This document shows, piece after piece, positions 10,469 to 20,561 of a stretch of 64,000 nt of DNA. The DNA comes from an uncultured Pelagibacteraceae bacterium (lineage in GTDB: Bacteria > Pseudomonadota > Alphaproteobacteria > Pelagibacterales > Pelagibacteraceae), in assembly GCA_902580275.1 (NCBI GenBank), contig CACHJZ010000003.1, positions 62,001 through 126,000 on the forward strand, in the 5' to 3' direction. Each line of letters opens with the position of its first letter. The stretch's first letter is position 1. The position numbers and the translations under genes were made by a program. The notes beneath the pieces were generated by a model. It saw nothing but the letters and a program-made list of their open reading frames with translations. It was not told where the DNA came from and searched no databases.

Positions 10469-11809
10469 CTATGCTGCTTTAAACTTGTTTTTTTCACTTA
10501 ATTCACCAATCAATGTATTTTGGTTAGTTTTTGTTACTTTCACTTTAACAATTTTTCCAATCAAATTTTTATTACCTTCAAAAATTACAGAATTCATGTA
10601 TTCATTTCTGCCAAATAATTTATTTTGACCATGAATTTCATTTTCTACTAGAACATCTATGTATTTATTTTCGAATGATTTATTATTTAGTCTTGAATAT
10701 CTAAATAATTTTTCCTGTATAATTTTAAGTCTTTCCTTAGATATTTTCTCATCAATCGGTTTTAGTTTTGAAGCTGTTGTACCTGGTCTTGCACTAAAAA
10801 TAAAAGAGAATGAATTTATAAATTTAATCGTATCAATTAGTTTTATTGTATTCTCAAAATCCTCGATCTCTTCTCCTGGGTATCCAATAATAAAATCGCT
10901 CGAGAATTCTACTTTCTCATTAATTTTTTTTAAATAATCGAATGTAGAAATATATTCCTCAACTTTATGTTTTCTGTTCATTAATTTTAATATCTTATTA
11001 GAGCCAGATTGTATTGGTAAATGAACAAATGGCATCAATTTTTTAGAATCTTTATAACAGTCTAATAAGTCTTTAGTCATATCTTTTGGATGGGAGGTTG
11101 TATAACGTATTCTCTCAATACCATTAATTTTTTCAAGCGACATAATCAAATCTGAAAGTCTAAATATTTTTTTTGTATTATTGTAATTATATGCATTAAC
11201 ATTTTGACCTAGCAAAATTATTTCTTTGGATCCATTTTGAACCATCATATTTGCTTCATCAATTATCTGATTAAAAGGTCTCGAATATTCGGGTCCTCGT
11301 GTATATGGAACGACGCAGAAATGACAAAATTTATCACAGCCCTCTTGTATCGTTAAAAAAGAAGAGATTTTACTATTTTTGTTTTGTATTTTGGACAAAT
11401 AATTAAATTTTTCCGCAGTGTCAAAATCTGTTACATCACCTTTCATTTTATTTTTTTCAAATTGTAAAATAGTTTCGTTAAGTTTGTGATATGATTGCGG
11501 TCCAATAACCAAATCTATATATGGTTCTCTCTTTAGCATTTCAGTATTTTCAGCTTGCGCAACGCATCCAGCTACTATCACTAAGGGTTTACTTTTATTT
11601 AAAAATACTTCTCTGACTCTTCCAATTTCATGATATACCTTTTCTTTAGCTTTATCTCTTATATGACAAGTATTTAATACAAAACAATCTGCAGAATTTA
11701 AATTTTCTGATTTTTCATAACCAATAGTTTTTAGAGTATCTGTTATTTTATCAGAATCATAAACATTCATCTGACATCCAAATGTTTTAACAAATACTTT
11801 TTTTAACAT
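10469..11809 (-). CDS. miaB: tRNA-2-methylthio-N6-dimethylallyladenosine synthase
   Basis: Radical-SAM methylthiotransferase that converts i6A37 to ms2i6A37 in tRNAs reading U-starting codons. The 446 residues show the N-terminal UPF0004 domain with its three iron-sulfur ligands C12, C48 and C82, the radical-SAM CxxxCxxC at C158, C162 and C165, and a C-terminal TRAM domain (~375-440). Its start codon shares a base with the fur stop (TAATG). Normal length. It depends on SAM made by metK in the same gene series. Confidence 0.97.
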   Translation of the reverse strand: MLKKVFVKTFGCQMNVYDSDKITDTLKTIGYEKSENLNSADCFVLNTCHIRDKAKEKVYHEIGRVREVFLNKSKPLVIVAGCVAQAENTEMLKREPYIDLVIGPQSYHKLNETILQFEKNKMKGDVTDFDTAEKFNYLSKIQNKNSKISSFLTIQEGCDKFCHFCVVPYTRGPEYSRPFNQIIDEANMMVQNGSKEIILLGQNVNAYNYNNTKKIFRLSDLIMSLEKINGIERIRYTTSHPKDMTKDLLDCYKDSKKLMPFVHLPIQSGSNKILKLMNRKHKVEEYISTFDYLKKINEKVEFSSDFIIGYPGEEIEDFENTIKLIDTIKFINSFSFIFSARPGTTASKLKPIDEKISKERLKIIQEKLFRYSRLNNKSFENKYIDVLVENEIHGQNKLFGRNEYMNSVIFEGNKNLIGKIVKVKVTKTNQNTLIGELSEKNKFKAA

Positions 11810-12240
11810 TAATTATTTTTTTTTTTCACACCGTATAATTCAAGTTTATGATCAACTAGCTCATATCCATATTTTTCGGCAACTTTTTTTTGTAAGCTCT
11901 CTATTTCATTGTCAACAAATTCAATAATTTCTCCTGTTTTAACGTCTATTAAATGATCATGATGACTCTCTCTTAATTCCTCATACCTAGCCTTGCCACC
12001 CTTAAAGTCATGTTTTGTTAAAATCCCAGCCTCTTCAAAAAGCTTCACGGTTCTGTAAACTGTTGCAATACTTATTTTTGGATCAATTTTAAGAACTCTT
12101 TTATAAAGTTCATCAACATCAGGATGATCAGACTCTCCATAATTTTTTTTTGATTCTGAAACAACCCTTGCAATAGTTTTTCTCTGATCTGTAAGTTTTA
12201 CACCTTTTGCTAAACATTTTTGTTCAATAGTATCTGACAT
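11809..12240 (-). CDS. fur: Fur-family metal-responsive transcriptional regulator
   Basis: Dimeric winged-helix repressor that senses metal (iron, or manganese in the alphaproteobacterial Mur group). The 143 residues show the helix-turn-helix segment (ISIATVYRTVKLFEEAGIL near 56-75) and the metal-site motif HHDHLI near 92-97. The CxxC zinc pair that follows HHDHLI in classical Fur is replaced by DVKTGE, as is common in alphaproteobacterial Fur/Mur. Which metal it senses cannot be read here. It sits between tsaB (9 bp away) and miaB (1-bp overlap), a conserved alphaproteobacterial position, where rimI normally also occurs. Confidence 0.9.
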   Translation of the reverse strand: MSDTIEQKCLAKGVKLTDQRKTIARVVSESKKNYGESDHPDVDELYKRVLKIDPKISIATVYRTVKLFEEAGILTKHDFKGGKARYEELRESHHDHLIDVKTGEIIEFVDNEIESLQKKVAEKYGYELVDHKLELYGVKKKNN

Positions 12241-12249
12241 AAGTATATT

Positions 12250-12660
12250 TTAACTTAAATAAATAGGTTTAATCAAATTTTTTTTAACCTTAAATTTATT
12301 ACATAAACTAGGTAATTTTCTTAAATTTTTTAATATATTTGGCTGATCTTCGATTTTTGTTTTTTCTTTAAAATCAAAATAACTGTATGAAAAATAATCA
12401 ATTTTTTTCGATAAATATATGGCTTTGACAATTGATAAGGAGTTTCTTATGCCTACATAACTACCAGGCCCTCTGTTCACATAAATTCTATTAATTTTAT
12501 CTAAATTAGTTTTATGTTTTAATAAGAATTTATTTATTAAAATTACTAGTTTGTCATAATTCTTTTTACTATTAATGTATCTGCCTGTATAAATATTTCT
12601 ATTCGATATGAGACCTAATATAACTTTTTCCCTAGTAGCATCTATTATTAATCTTTTCAT
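12250..12660 (-). CDS. tsaB: TsaB-like protein, internally shortened (t6A synthesis)
   Basis: TsaB is the inactive paralogue of TsaD and its partner in making N6-threonylcarbamoyladenosine at position 37 of ANN-decoding tRNAs. I start at the ATG at 12660, where the typical MKRLIIDAT beginning occurs; the longer open frame upstream (to 12831) lacks family features and runs through another gene. The 136 residues include the signature GPGSYVGIR at 64-72 and end in IKPIYLS, resembling the P-x-YLR end of ordinary TsaB. About 90 residues of the second lobe are missing against a usual ~230. It is probably still functional as a TsaD-binding lobe, but that is inference. Confidence 0.8.
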   Translation of the reverse strand: MKRLIIDATREKVILGLISNRNIYTGRYINSKKNYDKLVILINKFLLKHKTNLDKINRIYVNRGPGSYVGIRNSLSIVKAIYLSKKIDYFSYSYFDFKEKTKIEDQPNILKNLRKLPSLCNKFKVKKNLIKPIYLS

Positions 12661-13666
12661 AATTTTTTTCTTTTTTACTCTTAGTGTAAAATCAGAGGAA
12701 AATAAAATTAAATTTTTTTCCAATGATAAAGGTATTCTCGCAATTATGTACCACAGATTCAATGAAAATAAATATCCTTCAACAAATATACGAATGGAAA
12801 TTTTCAAAAAACACATGGAAATTATCACCAAAAAAAAATATAATTTTTTAAATCCAATAGATTTCGATAGAAATTTTCATAAGGTCAAAACAAATAAAGA
12901 AATACTTATTACTATTGATGATGGATTTTTATCTTTTTATGAAAATGCTTGGCCATATTTAAAAGAAAATAAAATTCCATTTATTTTATTCATTTCGACT
13001 GAGGCAGTTGGAAAAAATGGATATATGAATTGGGAACAAATAAAAGAAATAGAAAGAGAAACTTTTGCGTTTATTGGTAATCACTCTCATTCACATGAGT
13101 ATTTATTAGAGTTTAGCTTAAATAAATTTAAAAGTGATATATTAAAGTCGATTGAAATTTTTAAAAATAATTTAGGATACAATCCAATTTATTTTTCATA
13201 TCCATTTGGTGAATTCAGTCTTGAGCAAACTTTGTTTATAAAGAAATATTTTAAATACGCTTTTGGTCAGCACTCAGGAGTAATAGATGTTAATAAAAAT
13301 CCATATGAACTTCCAAGATTTCCTATTAATGAAAAATACGGTGATTTAGAAAGATTTACATTCAACATTGATCTATTGCCTTTAGAGTATAAACAGATAA
13401 GACCTAAAGATAAATATGTTATTGATAATAATCCACCTAATTTGGAAATTGAATTCTTTGAAGATCAAAAAAATTTAAAAAATATTAATTGTTTTTCAGA
13501 TGAAGGTGCTGGATGGAAACAAACTAATATCAAATTCAATAATAATAGATTAATCGTAAATTTTTCTGATAAATTTAACTTTAGAAGAGGAAGAATAAAT
13601 TGTTCTCTTAATGATACCGATGGTTGGAGATGGTTTGGCTTACAATTTTCTGTGAAAATAAATTAA
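12608..13666 (+). CDS. Polysaccharide deacetylase (NodB-fold), secreted
   Basis: NodB/carbohydrate-esterase-4 type enzyme, expected to remove acetyl groups from a polysaccharide or peptidoglycan. The 352 residues begin with a signal-like segment (hydrophobic ~12-27), then a NodB-like domain with AIMYHRF near 48, ITIDDGF (the TFDDG equivalent) near 100-106 and the HSHSH zinc motif near 150-155. A C-terminal part (~270-350) looks like an added beta-rich domain of unknown role. The start lies 53 bp inside the divergent tsaB gene, so its promoter is within tsaB coding sequence. Substrate unknown. Confidence 0.85.
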   Translation: MRPNITFSLVASIINLFIIFFFFTLSVKSEENKIKFFSNDKGILAIMYHRFNENKYPSTNIRMEIFKKHMEIITKKKYNFLNPIDFDRNFHKVKTNKEILITIDDGFLSFYENAWPYLKENKIPFILFISTEAVGKNGYMNWEQIKEIERETFAFIGNHSHSHEYLLEFSLNKFKSDILKSIEIFKNNLGYNPIYFSYPFGEFSLEQTLFIKKYFKYAFGQHSGVIDVNKNPYELPRFPINEKYGDLERFTFNIDLLPLEYKQIRPKDKYVIDNNPPNLEIEFFEDQKNLKNINCFSDEGAGWKQTNIKFNNNRLIVNFSDKFNFRRGRINCSLNDTDGWRWFGLQFSVKIN

Positions 13667-14790
13667 ATAATATTTTTTAATTGTAAGCTTGATGGTAATA
13701 ACTTCACTTTATCAAAATCCTTTAAACTATTTTGTTTTATTATCTGTTTTATTATTTTTGTGTATTCTTTTCCTGTAGCAGCATATTTATCTAAATAATC
13801 AGCTAAGATTATGCTGTCTAATTCCTCATCATTGTCTCTCATTTTTGCTCTTTCAGATCTAAATTTTTTGTAGCTTCCATGAGTGTTTAAATTTCTTTGG
13901 TAGGCTCTAACTGAGGCTTTTAAAACTTTAAACTTCATTACTTTATGTTTCTCTTCAGAGTCCACACCTGCTGGCTTTATTCCTTCCCCAGACCAAGTCC
14001 ACTGACCAAAAAGTGCATTTCCCTCAATCGCAAATCTGGAAGTTCCCCACCCACTTTCTTTTGCAGCTTGAGCAATTGAAAGGGAAACAGGAACAATATC
14101 CAATCTTACTTTTAATGTAGATAAATCTCTGTTTAGAACACCATATTGCTTAAATTTAGTGTTTAGCCATTTTTTTTCGGCATCTGAATTCATATTTTTA
14201 TTAAGAATTTTAAATAGTTTTTTTCTGTCCACCGCGATTCTTTTATTCTCCTCAAGAATTAATGGCAAAACTATTTTTATAAATAAGTTCTTTTTTTTTT
14301 TTGTACTTTCTATATTCCTAATTTCTGATGGCAATAAAGATAAGTTTATCGGTTTTACAATTTTTTTTTTTCTAACAGTTTCTAAATTATATTTGGTGTC
14401 TTTAAAAAGTTGATTGATGGTCTCGGCACTTAGTCTTACAGTGTCTGTAGGAACTTCTTCTATTGAAAATATATCTTCAAATAAATTTTCTAAATCCAAA
14501 CCTTCATCTACATTCTTTTGATTAATATCCTTTCCATCTAAAACTTTTTGAAAATTAACATTAGAATTATTATCAATAGTAGATTTACTTACATTTATGT
14601 CGTCTTTTATATTTACCGAGAGTGGCACTAAGGAAGAAATTAAAATTAATACAAAGCTAAATAATGTTGTTAAGTAAAAACTTTTTAGATCTTTTAAAAA
14701 AAAACCACTTTTTTTCTTTTTTATGGTGAAACCTTTTTCAGCAAGTATTTTCTTTATCTTATTTAAGTTAAATTTATTACTTACAATCAT
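13663..14790 (-). CDS. Bax-like N-acetylglucosaminidase, membrane anchored
   Basis: Looks like the glucosaminidase family that includes E. coli Bax, predicted to cut glycan strands of peptidoglycan. The 375 residues have a membrane segment near 35-56 (LTTLFSFVLILISSLVPL), a variable linker, and from about 225 the catalytic domain with SIAQAAKESGWGTSRFA, where the glutamate in AKESGWG is the expected catalytic acid, and GNALFGQWTW shortly after. The 3' end overlaps the deacetylase gene by 4 bp in convergent orientation; both may act on the cell wall. Role in remodelling is inferred. Confidence 0.82.
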   Translation of the reverse strand: MIVSNKFNLNKIKKILAEKGFTIKKKKSGFFLKDLKSFYLTTLFSFVLILISSLVPLSVNIKDDINVSKSTIDNNSNVNFQKVLDGKDINQKNVDEGLDLENLFEDIFSIEEVPTDTVRLSAETINQLFKDTKYNLETVRKKKIVKPINLSLLPSEIRNIESTKKKKNLFIKIVLPLILEENKRIAVDRKKLFKILNKNMNSDAEKKWLNTKFKQYGVLNRDLSTLKVRLDIVPVSLSIAQAAKESGWGTSRFAIEGNALFGQWTWSGEGIKPAGVDSEEKHKVMKFKVLKASVRAYQRNLNTHGSYKKFRSERAKMRDNDEELDSIILADYLDKYAATGKEYTKIIKQIIKQNSLKDFDKVKLLPSSLQLKNII

Positions 14791-14799
14791 TTAAATTTT

Positions 14800-15342
14800 C
14801 TAATCAGCCTCTACTTGTTTTATTTCAGGTATATAATGCTGTAGTAAATTTTGTACTCCTCGTTTAAGAGTTATTGTTGAGCTAGGACATCCAGAGCAAC
14901 TGCCTTGTAGTTTTACTTTAACTATTCCGTCTTTATAATTTAAAAACTTTATGTCACCACCATCGTTTGCAACAGCTGGCTTTACTTTTGTCTCTAAAAT
15001 ATTGACAATTTTTTTCTCTATATCTTGATAATTTTCTTGATTATTATGATTTATATTTTTATCAATTATTAATTTATTACCATGACCAAAAAATTCATTC
15101 ATTAATGAAAGAACAATATGTTTAATATCCTCCCAATCTGTATTTTCACTTTTATTAACTGACAAAAAGTCCATTCCTAAAAATATACTCTCGACACCTG
15201 TTATTGATAAAATATTTCTTATCAAAATATTATTTGTTTCATCTTTATTTTTAAATTCTGCAGAATCAATATTTGAAATTTTTATGCCGGGTAAAAATTT
15301 TAGAGAATTTGGATTTGGTGTTTTTTGTGTTTGTATAAACAT
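14800..15342 (-). CDS. Nfu-type iron-sulfur cluster carrier
   Basis: Carries and delivers [4Fe-4S] clusters to client proteins. The 180 residues have the Nfu N-terminal domain (~1-88, beginning FIQTQKTPNPNSLKF) and a NifU C-terminal domain (~108-178) with the cluster-binding CSGC at C149 and C152. This architecture is the alphaproteobacterial/mitochondrial NFU1 kind. The Bax-like gene follows after 9 bp on the same strand. Possible clients in this window include MiaB and Nth, though no sequence evidence links them. Confidence 0.92.
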   Translation of the reverse strand: MFIQTQKTPNPNSLKFLPGIKISNIDSAEFKNKDETNNILIRNILSITGVESIFLGMDFLSVNKSENTDWEDIKHIVLSLMNEFFGHGNKLIIDKNINHNNQENYQDIEKKIVNILETKVKPAVANDGGDIKFLNYKDGIVKVKLQGSCSGCPSSTITLKRGVQNLLQHYIPEIKQVEAD

Positions 15343-15387
15343 ATATTAATATATATAGTTAAAATTATTAAAAATTGAAGTAATTTT

Positions 15388-16389
15388 TCAAAATCCTATT
15401 TTTTCTTTAATATCGTATACTTTTTTTTTTGCAATTTTCTCAGCTTTTACCGATCCTTCAATCAATACTTCATCTATATACTTTTCATCTTTCAATAACT
15501 TACTTATTTCTTTTGAAATTGGATAAATTTTTTCGACTAGAACCTCTGCTAATCTATTTTTAAATTCTGAAAAGTTTTTACCTTGAAATTCATTTATTGT
15601 TGATTTCATATCCTGGTCTTGGATGCTTGAATATATTCCAAATAGATTATTTAATTCTGGTCTTTTGTTAAGATCATTATTATTTTCAGGAAATTCGCCG
15701 CTATCAGTTTTTGCCTTTTTTATTTTATTTACAATTTGGTCTTTGTCATCAGTCATGTTAATCCTACTTTGATCTGATGGATCTGATTTACTCATTTTCT
15801 TTTTCCCATCCTTCAAACTCATAATTCTTGAAAAATTTTTTTGTATTAAAGGTTCAGGTGTAATTAAAAAGTTTGGGCTATTGAAATCTAAATTAAATTT
15901 TTGTGCTATGTCCCTGGTTAATTCTAGATGTTGTTTTTGATCTTCTCCTACTGGTACATGAGTGGAATTATAAAGCAAAATATCTGATGCCATTAATACT
16001 GGGTATATGTAGAGTCCGACACTAGCTTTTTCCTTATCTTTACCTGCTTTCTCTTTAAACTGTGTCATTCGGTTTAGCCAGCCCATGCGTGCTACACATC
16101 CTAATAACCATGCGCCCTCTGAGTGGGATGGAACCATTGATTGATTAAATATAATACTTTTTTTTGGATCCAATCCACTAGCTAAAAAGGTAGCTGTTGT
16201 TTCTCTAATGTTTTTTTTCAAAATTCTTGGATCTTGCTTGACTGTTATTGCATGTAAATCTACAACACAATATATACACGTATTATCTTTTTCCTTTTGA
16301 AGATTAACAAAATTTTTTATTGCTCCTAAATAATTTCCTAAATGTAAATTCCCAGTTGGCTGAACACCTGAAAAAATTTTTTTTGACAT
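15388..16389 (-). CDS. trpS: Tryptophanyl-tRNA synthetase
   Basis: Class I synthetase charging tRNA-Trp. The 333 residues contain the HIGH-like motif in PTGNLHLGN at 11-19 and the KMSKS loop at 198-202. Normal bacterial length. It follows murJ by 4 bp, and the murJ-trpS-nfu order is common in alphaproteobacteria. There is a 45-bp gap to the nfu gene in which I see no hairpin. Confidence 0.97.
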   Translation of the reverse strand: MSKKIFSGVQPTGNLHLGNYLGAIKNFVNLQKEKDNTCIYCVVDLHAITVKQDPRILKKNIRETTATFLASGLDPKKSIIFNQSMVPSHSEGAWLLGCVARMGWLNRMTQFKEKAGKDKEKASVGLYIYPVLMASDILLYNSTHVPVGEDQKQHLELTRDIAQKFNLDFNSPNFLITPEPLIQKNFSRIMSLKDGKKKMSKSDPSDQSRINMTDDKDQIVNKIKKAKTDSGEFPENNNDLNKRPELNNLFGIYSSIQDQDMKSTINEFQGKNFSEFKNRLAEVLVEKIYPISKEISKLLKDEKYIDEVLIEGSVKAEKIAKKKVYDIKEKIGF

Positions 16390-16393
16390 GTCA

Positions 16394-17923
16394 TTAGTAC
16401 TTTAATTTAATATCGGATATTTTGAAAGCTTTTGTAAAGATTGAAATTAGTATGTACATAAAAAAGGTAAATATAACGATCGAAATTATAGTCAAAAGCT
16501 TAAATTCGCTTTCATAAACTAATAAATAGTCAAAATAATTAATTAAATTATAAAATAAAAAAGTAGTTATAATTGATGAAATTAAAATTTTTGTTAAGGC
16601 TAAATTGATTGAGTTATCAAATACAAAATAATTTTTTCTTGTTAAGAATGCAAATAATAGTATTGCGTTGAACCATGACGAAATTGTGGTTGCTATAGGT
16701 ATTATGATAAAACCAAAATCTGAAAAAAAATAAATGCTGATAAAAATATTGACAAACACCGAGTAAATAGAAAAAATAAATGGAGTCTTTGTATTTTGTC
16801 TCGCAAAAATATAGCTTGAAAACACTTTAATTAAAGCGAACGCTGGTAGCCCTAATGTAAAATAAAATAAAGCATTAGCAGAGTTTTTTACAGCAACGAC
16901 ATCGAAAGAACCATATCCAAATAGCGCTGAAGTTACTTCCTCTGAAGAAATGAGAAGTGCAAAAGTAGCAGGGAGACTTAAAAATATACTTAGCTCGAGT
17001 GACTTATTCTGAATAAATTTTATTTTCTTTTTATTATTTTGTTCAACATATTTACTTAAATTTGGCAACAAGACAGTACCTATAGCTATACCTGCTATTG
17101 CTAAGTTTATTTGATAAATTCTATCAGCATAGTAAAGATAAGAAACAGCACTTGCCTGAAATGATGCAATAATAGTGCCAACTAAAATATTTATTTGTGT
17201 AACACCAGATGAAAAAATACTTGGTACTAATTTTTTGAAAAAAAACTTTATGTTTTTATCATATTTTATTTTTAAAGAAAATTTTGGTAAAAAATAATTT
17301 TTTGAAAAAAAAAACAAAAATAATAACTGTACGAAACCTGCAGCTGTTACTGCTAGAGACAAATAATATACTAAACTATCATTTAAATAATTTGCATAAA
17401 GAATTGTTAAAATTAAAAATATATTTAAAATTATTGGTGCAGCTGATGCAATTGCAAATTTGTTAAATGAATTTAAAATTGCACTGAAAAATGAGGATAA
17501 ACTTATAAAAAGTAAAAAAGGAAACGTAATTCTTGTTAAGTTGATTGTCATTTGCAATTTTTCTCCATTATCTGAAAAACCTGGCGCTATTAATAAAATA
17601 AAAATAGGCATAAAAATTTCAATTAATAGAACAACAATCAACAGACTTAAAACTAAGAAATTAAATACATTGTTAGCAAATTTCTTTGCTCTTTCTTTTC
17701 CTTTATTTAACTCTGACATATAACTAGGCACAAAAGCTGAATTAAAAGTTCCCTCGGAAAAAAGACGTCTAAATGTATTTGGTATCCTAAAAGCTACAAA
17801 AAAAGCATCAGCAATTGGTCCGGATCCTAAATAAATTGCAATAAAAAGATCCCTGACGTATCCTAGAATTCTACTAATTATTACAAAGAAACTGTATGTG
17901 CTTGTTGACTTAATTAAGTTCAT
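16394..17923 (-). CDS. murJ: Lipid II flippase MurJ (MviN)
   Basis: Flips lipid II across the inner membrane for peptidoglycan synthesis. The 509 residues show the diagnostic N terminus with [19 protein letters not shown] (near 32-50) and [17 protein letters not shown] (52-68), followed by about fourteen hydrophobic segments across the whole length. It is the first gene of a murJ-trpS-nfu minus-strand group, and divergent from maeB with a 53-bp AT-rich gap that must hold both promoters. Confidence 0.95.
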   Translation of the reverse strand: MNLIKSTSTYSFFVIISRILGYVRDLFIAIYLGSGPIADAFFVAFRIPNTFRRLFSEGTFNSAFVPSYMSELNKGKERAKKFANNVFNFLVLSLLIVVLLIEIFMPIFILLIAPGFSDNGEKLQMTINLTRITFPFLLFISLSSFFSAILNSFNKFAIASAAPIILNIFLILTILYANYLNDSLVYYLSLAVTAAGFVQLLFLFFFSKNYFLPKFSLKIKYDKNIKFFFKKLVPSIFSSGVTQINILVGTIIASFQASAVSYLYYADRIYQINLAIAGIAIGTVLLPNLSKYVEQNNKKKIKFIQNKSLELSIFLSLPATFALLISSEEVTSALFGYGSFDVVAVKNSANALFYFTLGLPAFALIKVFSSYIFARQNTKTPFIFSIYSVFVNIFISIYFFSDFGFIIIPIATTISSWFNAILLFAFLTRKNYFVFDNSINLALTKILISSIITTFLFYNLINYFDYLLVYESEFKLLTIISIVIFTFFMYILISIFTKAFKISDIKLKY

Positions 17924-17976
17924 AAATCATATTAGTCTTATAAATTAGTTCTATTTTTATATCTATTTAATAAAGA

Positions 17977-20265
17977 ATGAAAAAAAATAAAGTTGAACAT
18001 TATTCAGATAAAGAAGCACTAGATTTTCATCTTAATAAAAAATCTGGCAAGATTGAGATTATATCGTCCAAACCAATGACTACAAAGAGGGATCTTGCTT
18101 TAGCTTATTCTCCAGGTGTAGCAGCACCTGTAAAAGCAATTTCAAAGAATCCTGAAGCCGCGTATGATTATACTAGCAAAGGAAACTTGGTGGCTGTTAT
18201 TAGTAATGGTTCAGCAATTTTAGGTATGGGAAATCTAGGAGCTCTTGCTTCAAAACCAGTAATGGAGGGTAAAGCAGTTTTATTTAAACGTTTTGCAGAT
18301 ATTAATTCTATAGATATAGAAATTGATTCATCTGATCCAGAGGAAATTGTTAAAAGTATTAAAAATATTTCTGGAAGCTTTGGTGGAATTAACTTAGAGG
18401 ATATTGCTGCTCCTGATTGTTTTGTTATTGAAGAGAAGCTAAAAAAAATATTAAATATTCCTGTATTTCATGACGATCAACATGGAACTGCAATTATAAC
18501 AACTGCTGCTCTTATTAATGCGTTAGATATTTCGAAAAAATCAATTAAGAAAATCAAAGTTGTGGTAAACGGTGCTGGTGCTTCTGCTATAGCATGCACT
18601 AATTTACTTAAAAAAACTGGGGTACCTTCTAAGAATATTATTATGTTAGATAGCAAAGGTGTAATTTACAAAGGTAGAGATAACTTAAATCAATGGAAAA
18701 TTGCTCACGCCATCGATACTAAAAAGAGAACTCTTGCAAATGCTATAAAAGATGCAGATGTTTTTTTGGGCCTATCGTCAAAAAGTATATTGTCTAAACA
18801 AATGGTAAAAAGTATGGCAAAAGACCCAATAATATTTGCATGCGCAAATCCTGATCCAGAAATTACTCCTGAAGAAGTAGAAGAGGTTAGAAAAGACGCA
18901 ATTATTGCAACAGGAAGATCTGATTACCCAAATCAGGTAAATAACTTAATAGGTTTCCCTTATATATTTCGGGGCGCGCTCGATGTTAGAGCAAAGACTA
19001 TAAATGAAGAAATGAAAATAGCTGCAGCAAATGCTATCGCTTCATTAGCTAGAGAAAGGGTACCTGACGAAGTAGTTGCAGCAATGGGTGGTGACAGACC
19101 TTCGTATGGTAAAGATTATATAATTCCATCAACTTTTGATCCACGACTGATAAGTGTAATTCCTGTAGCTGTTGCTAAGGCTGCAATGAAAACAGGTGTC
19201 GCAAGAAAAAAAATAGAAGATTTTGATGCATACTCCGAACAATTAAAACAAAGATTAGATCCCTCAGTAACAATTATGCAAGGTATAAATAATCAAATCA
19301 AAAAAAATCAAAAAAAAGTAGTATTTGCAGATGGAGAGGATGAGGAAACTTTAAAAGCAGCAATTGCTTTTAAAAAAGGTGGTTTAGGGATACCTATAAT
19401 AGTTGCTAAAGAAGAAATTATTAAAAAAAAATTAAAGGAAATTGGATACAGCGAGAACCTTAATATCGAAATAGTTAATTCAAAAAATAAAATTTTACGT
19501 CAAAAATATGTGAATTATTTATTTGAAAAACTTCATAGAAAAGAGGGTTTGCTTGAAAGAGATTGTGATAAGTTAGTCAGAAATGATAGGGTAGTATGGT
19601 CTTCTTGTATGGTAGAGTGTGGAGATGCTGACGCTATGGTAACTGGCAACACACGGAGATACTCATCGTCTTTAAAAAAAGTAATTAAAGTAGTTGATGC
19701 TAGACCAGGCGAAATAATGTTTGGTCTTAACATGATTGTGAATAAAGGAAAAACAGTGTTTATTGCCGATACTACTGTTCATGAATATCCAACGTCAAAA
19801 CAGATGGCTGAAATAGCAATATCTGCATCAAGAGTAGTAAGATTATTTGGCTTTGACCCAAAAGTTGCTTTTTTATCCCACTCTACATTTGGTCAACCAA
19901 TAACAAGTAGAACTAAGCATATAAGAGATGCTGTAGACATATTAAAATCAATGAAAGTGGATTTTAAATTTGATGGAGATATGCAGCCTGATGTAGCTTT
20001 AAGTGACGAATATAGAGATTTGTATCCATTCTCAGAAATAGTTGGAAAAGCAAATGTATTAGTTATGCCGGGACAACATAGTGCAGCAATAGCCTATAAA
20101 ATAATGAAAACTTTAGGGGGAGCTAAAGTTATTGGACCTCTATTGATTGGACTTGGAAGAGCTATAGAGATCGTCCCATTAAGATCATCAACATCTGAAA
20201 TATTAAATCTTGCATCTGTTGCTGCTTATTCTGCAGGTGTAATAAATTATGGCAAAGTAAATTAA
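17977..20265 (+). CDS. maeB: NADP-type malic enzyme with phosphotransacetylase-like domain
   Basis: Oxidatively decarboxylates malate to pyruvate, giving NAD(P)H. The 762 residues hold a malic enzyme part (~1-425, with YSPGVAAP near 44-51, the FHDDQHGTA metal/NAD-site motif near 164-172 and the nucleotide-binding GAGASA near 199) and a C-terminal phosphotransacetylase-like part (~430-760), the MaeB architecture. In such fusions the second domain usually lacks transacetylase activity and works in allosteric control by acetyl-CoA. A 97-residue membrane ORF follows after 2 bp. It could link the malate made via the mcl/mtk module to pyruvate, but this is inference. Confidence 0.96.
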   Translation: MKKNKVEHYSDKEALDFHLNKKSGKIEIISSKPMTTKRDLALAYSPGVAAPVKAISKNPEAAYDYTSKGNLVAVISNGSAILGMGNLGALASKPVMEGKAVLFKRFADINSIDIEIDSSDPEEIVKSIKNISGSFGGINLEDIAAPDCFVIEEKLKKILNIPVFHDDQHGTAIITTAALINALDISKKSIKKIKVVVNGAGASAIACTNLLKKTGVPSKNIIMLDSKGVIYKGRDNLNQWKIAHAIDTKKRTLANAIKDADVFLGLSSKSILSKQMVKSMAKDPIIFACANPDPEITPEEVEEVRKDAIIATGRSDYPNQVNNLIGFPYIFRGALDVRAKTINEEMKIAAANAIASLARERVPDEVVAAMGGDRPSYGKDYIIPSTFDPRLISVIPVAVAKAAMKTGVARKKIEDFDAYSEQLKQRLDPSVTIMQGINNQIKKNQKKVVFADGEDEETLKAAIAFKKGGLGIPIIVAKEEIIKKKLKEIGYSENLNIEIVNSKNKILRQKYVNYLFEKLHRKEGLLERDCDKLVRNDRVVWSSCMVECGDADAMVTGNTRRYSSSLKKVIKVVDARPGEIMFGLNMIVNKGKTVFIADTTVHEYPTSKQMAEIAISASRVVRLFGFDPKVAFLSHSTFGQPITSRTKHIRDAVDILKSMKVDFKFDGDMQPDVALSDEYRDLYPFSEIVGKANVLVMPGQHSAAIAYKIMKTLGGAKVIGPLLIGLGRAIEIVPLRSSTSEILNLASVAAYSAGVINYGKVN

Positions 20266-20267
20266 AT

Positions 20268-20561
20268 ATGTTGACTGAAATATTACTATTATCAATTTTA
20301 TATTTTGTTTTTCTTTGGTCAAAAGCTTGGATTAATTATTTTAATAATATGGATAAAAGATTTGGAAATTCTGTTTGGAGATGGAGTTACGATTATCCAG
20401 TTAAAGGTAAGAGAGATATATCTATTTTTGATGATAAAGAATTTGTGTTGCTTAGAAGAAAAAGAAATAGAGCTGTTACTATAATGTACTCAATAGTTTT
20501 TTTAAGTTTTATAATTTTGATGTCTTTTGTGAGTCAAATATTGTTGATAATATTAACTTAA
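20268..20561 (+). CDS. Small membrane protein of unknown function
   Basis: I do not recognise a family. The 97 residues have two hydrophobic segments (about 3-20 and 73-96) flanking a polar middle part rich in Trp, Tyr, Arg and Asp, including RFGNSVWRWSYDYP near 32-45 and a basic RRKRNR patch near 64-69. By the positive-inside rule the loop is probably cytoplasmic. It starts 2 bp after the maeB stop, so it is likely co-transcribed. It overlaps the convergent lipoprotein gene by 4 bp. Confidence 0.7.
   Translation: MLTEILLLSILYFVFLWSKAWINYFNNMDKRFGNSVWRWSYDYPVKGKRDISIFDDKEFVLLRRKRNRAVTIMYSIVFLSFIILMSFVSQILLIILT

Noticed and set aside
7473..12240. Possible SAM riboswitch controlling metK
   Set aside because: metK has no untranslated upstream region; it overlaps lnt by 4 bp, and no conserved riboswitch core is visible in the gaps of this operon.
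12661..12831. Longer N-terminal extension of tsaB on the minus strand
   Set aside because: The added 57 residues lack TsaB features and are antisense to the signal peptide and first strand of the deacetylase.
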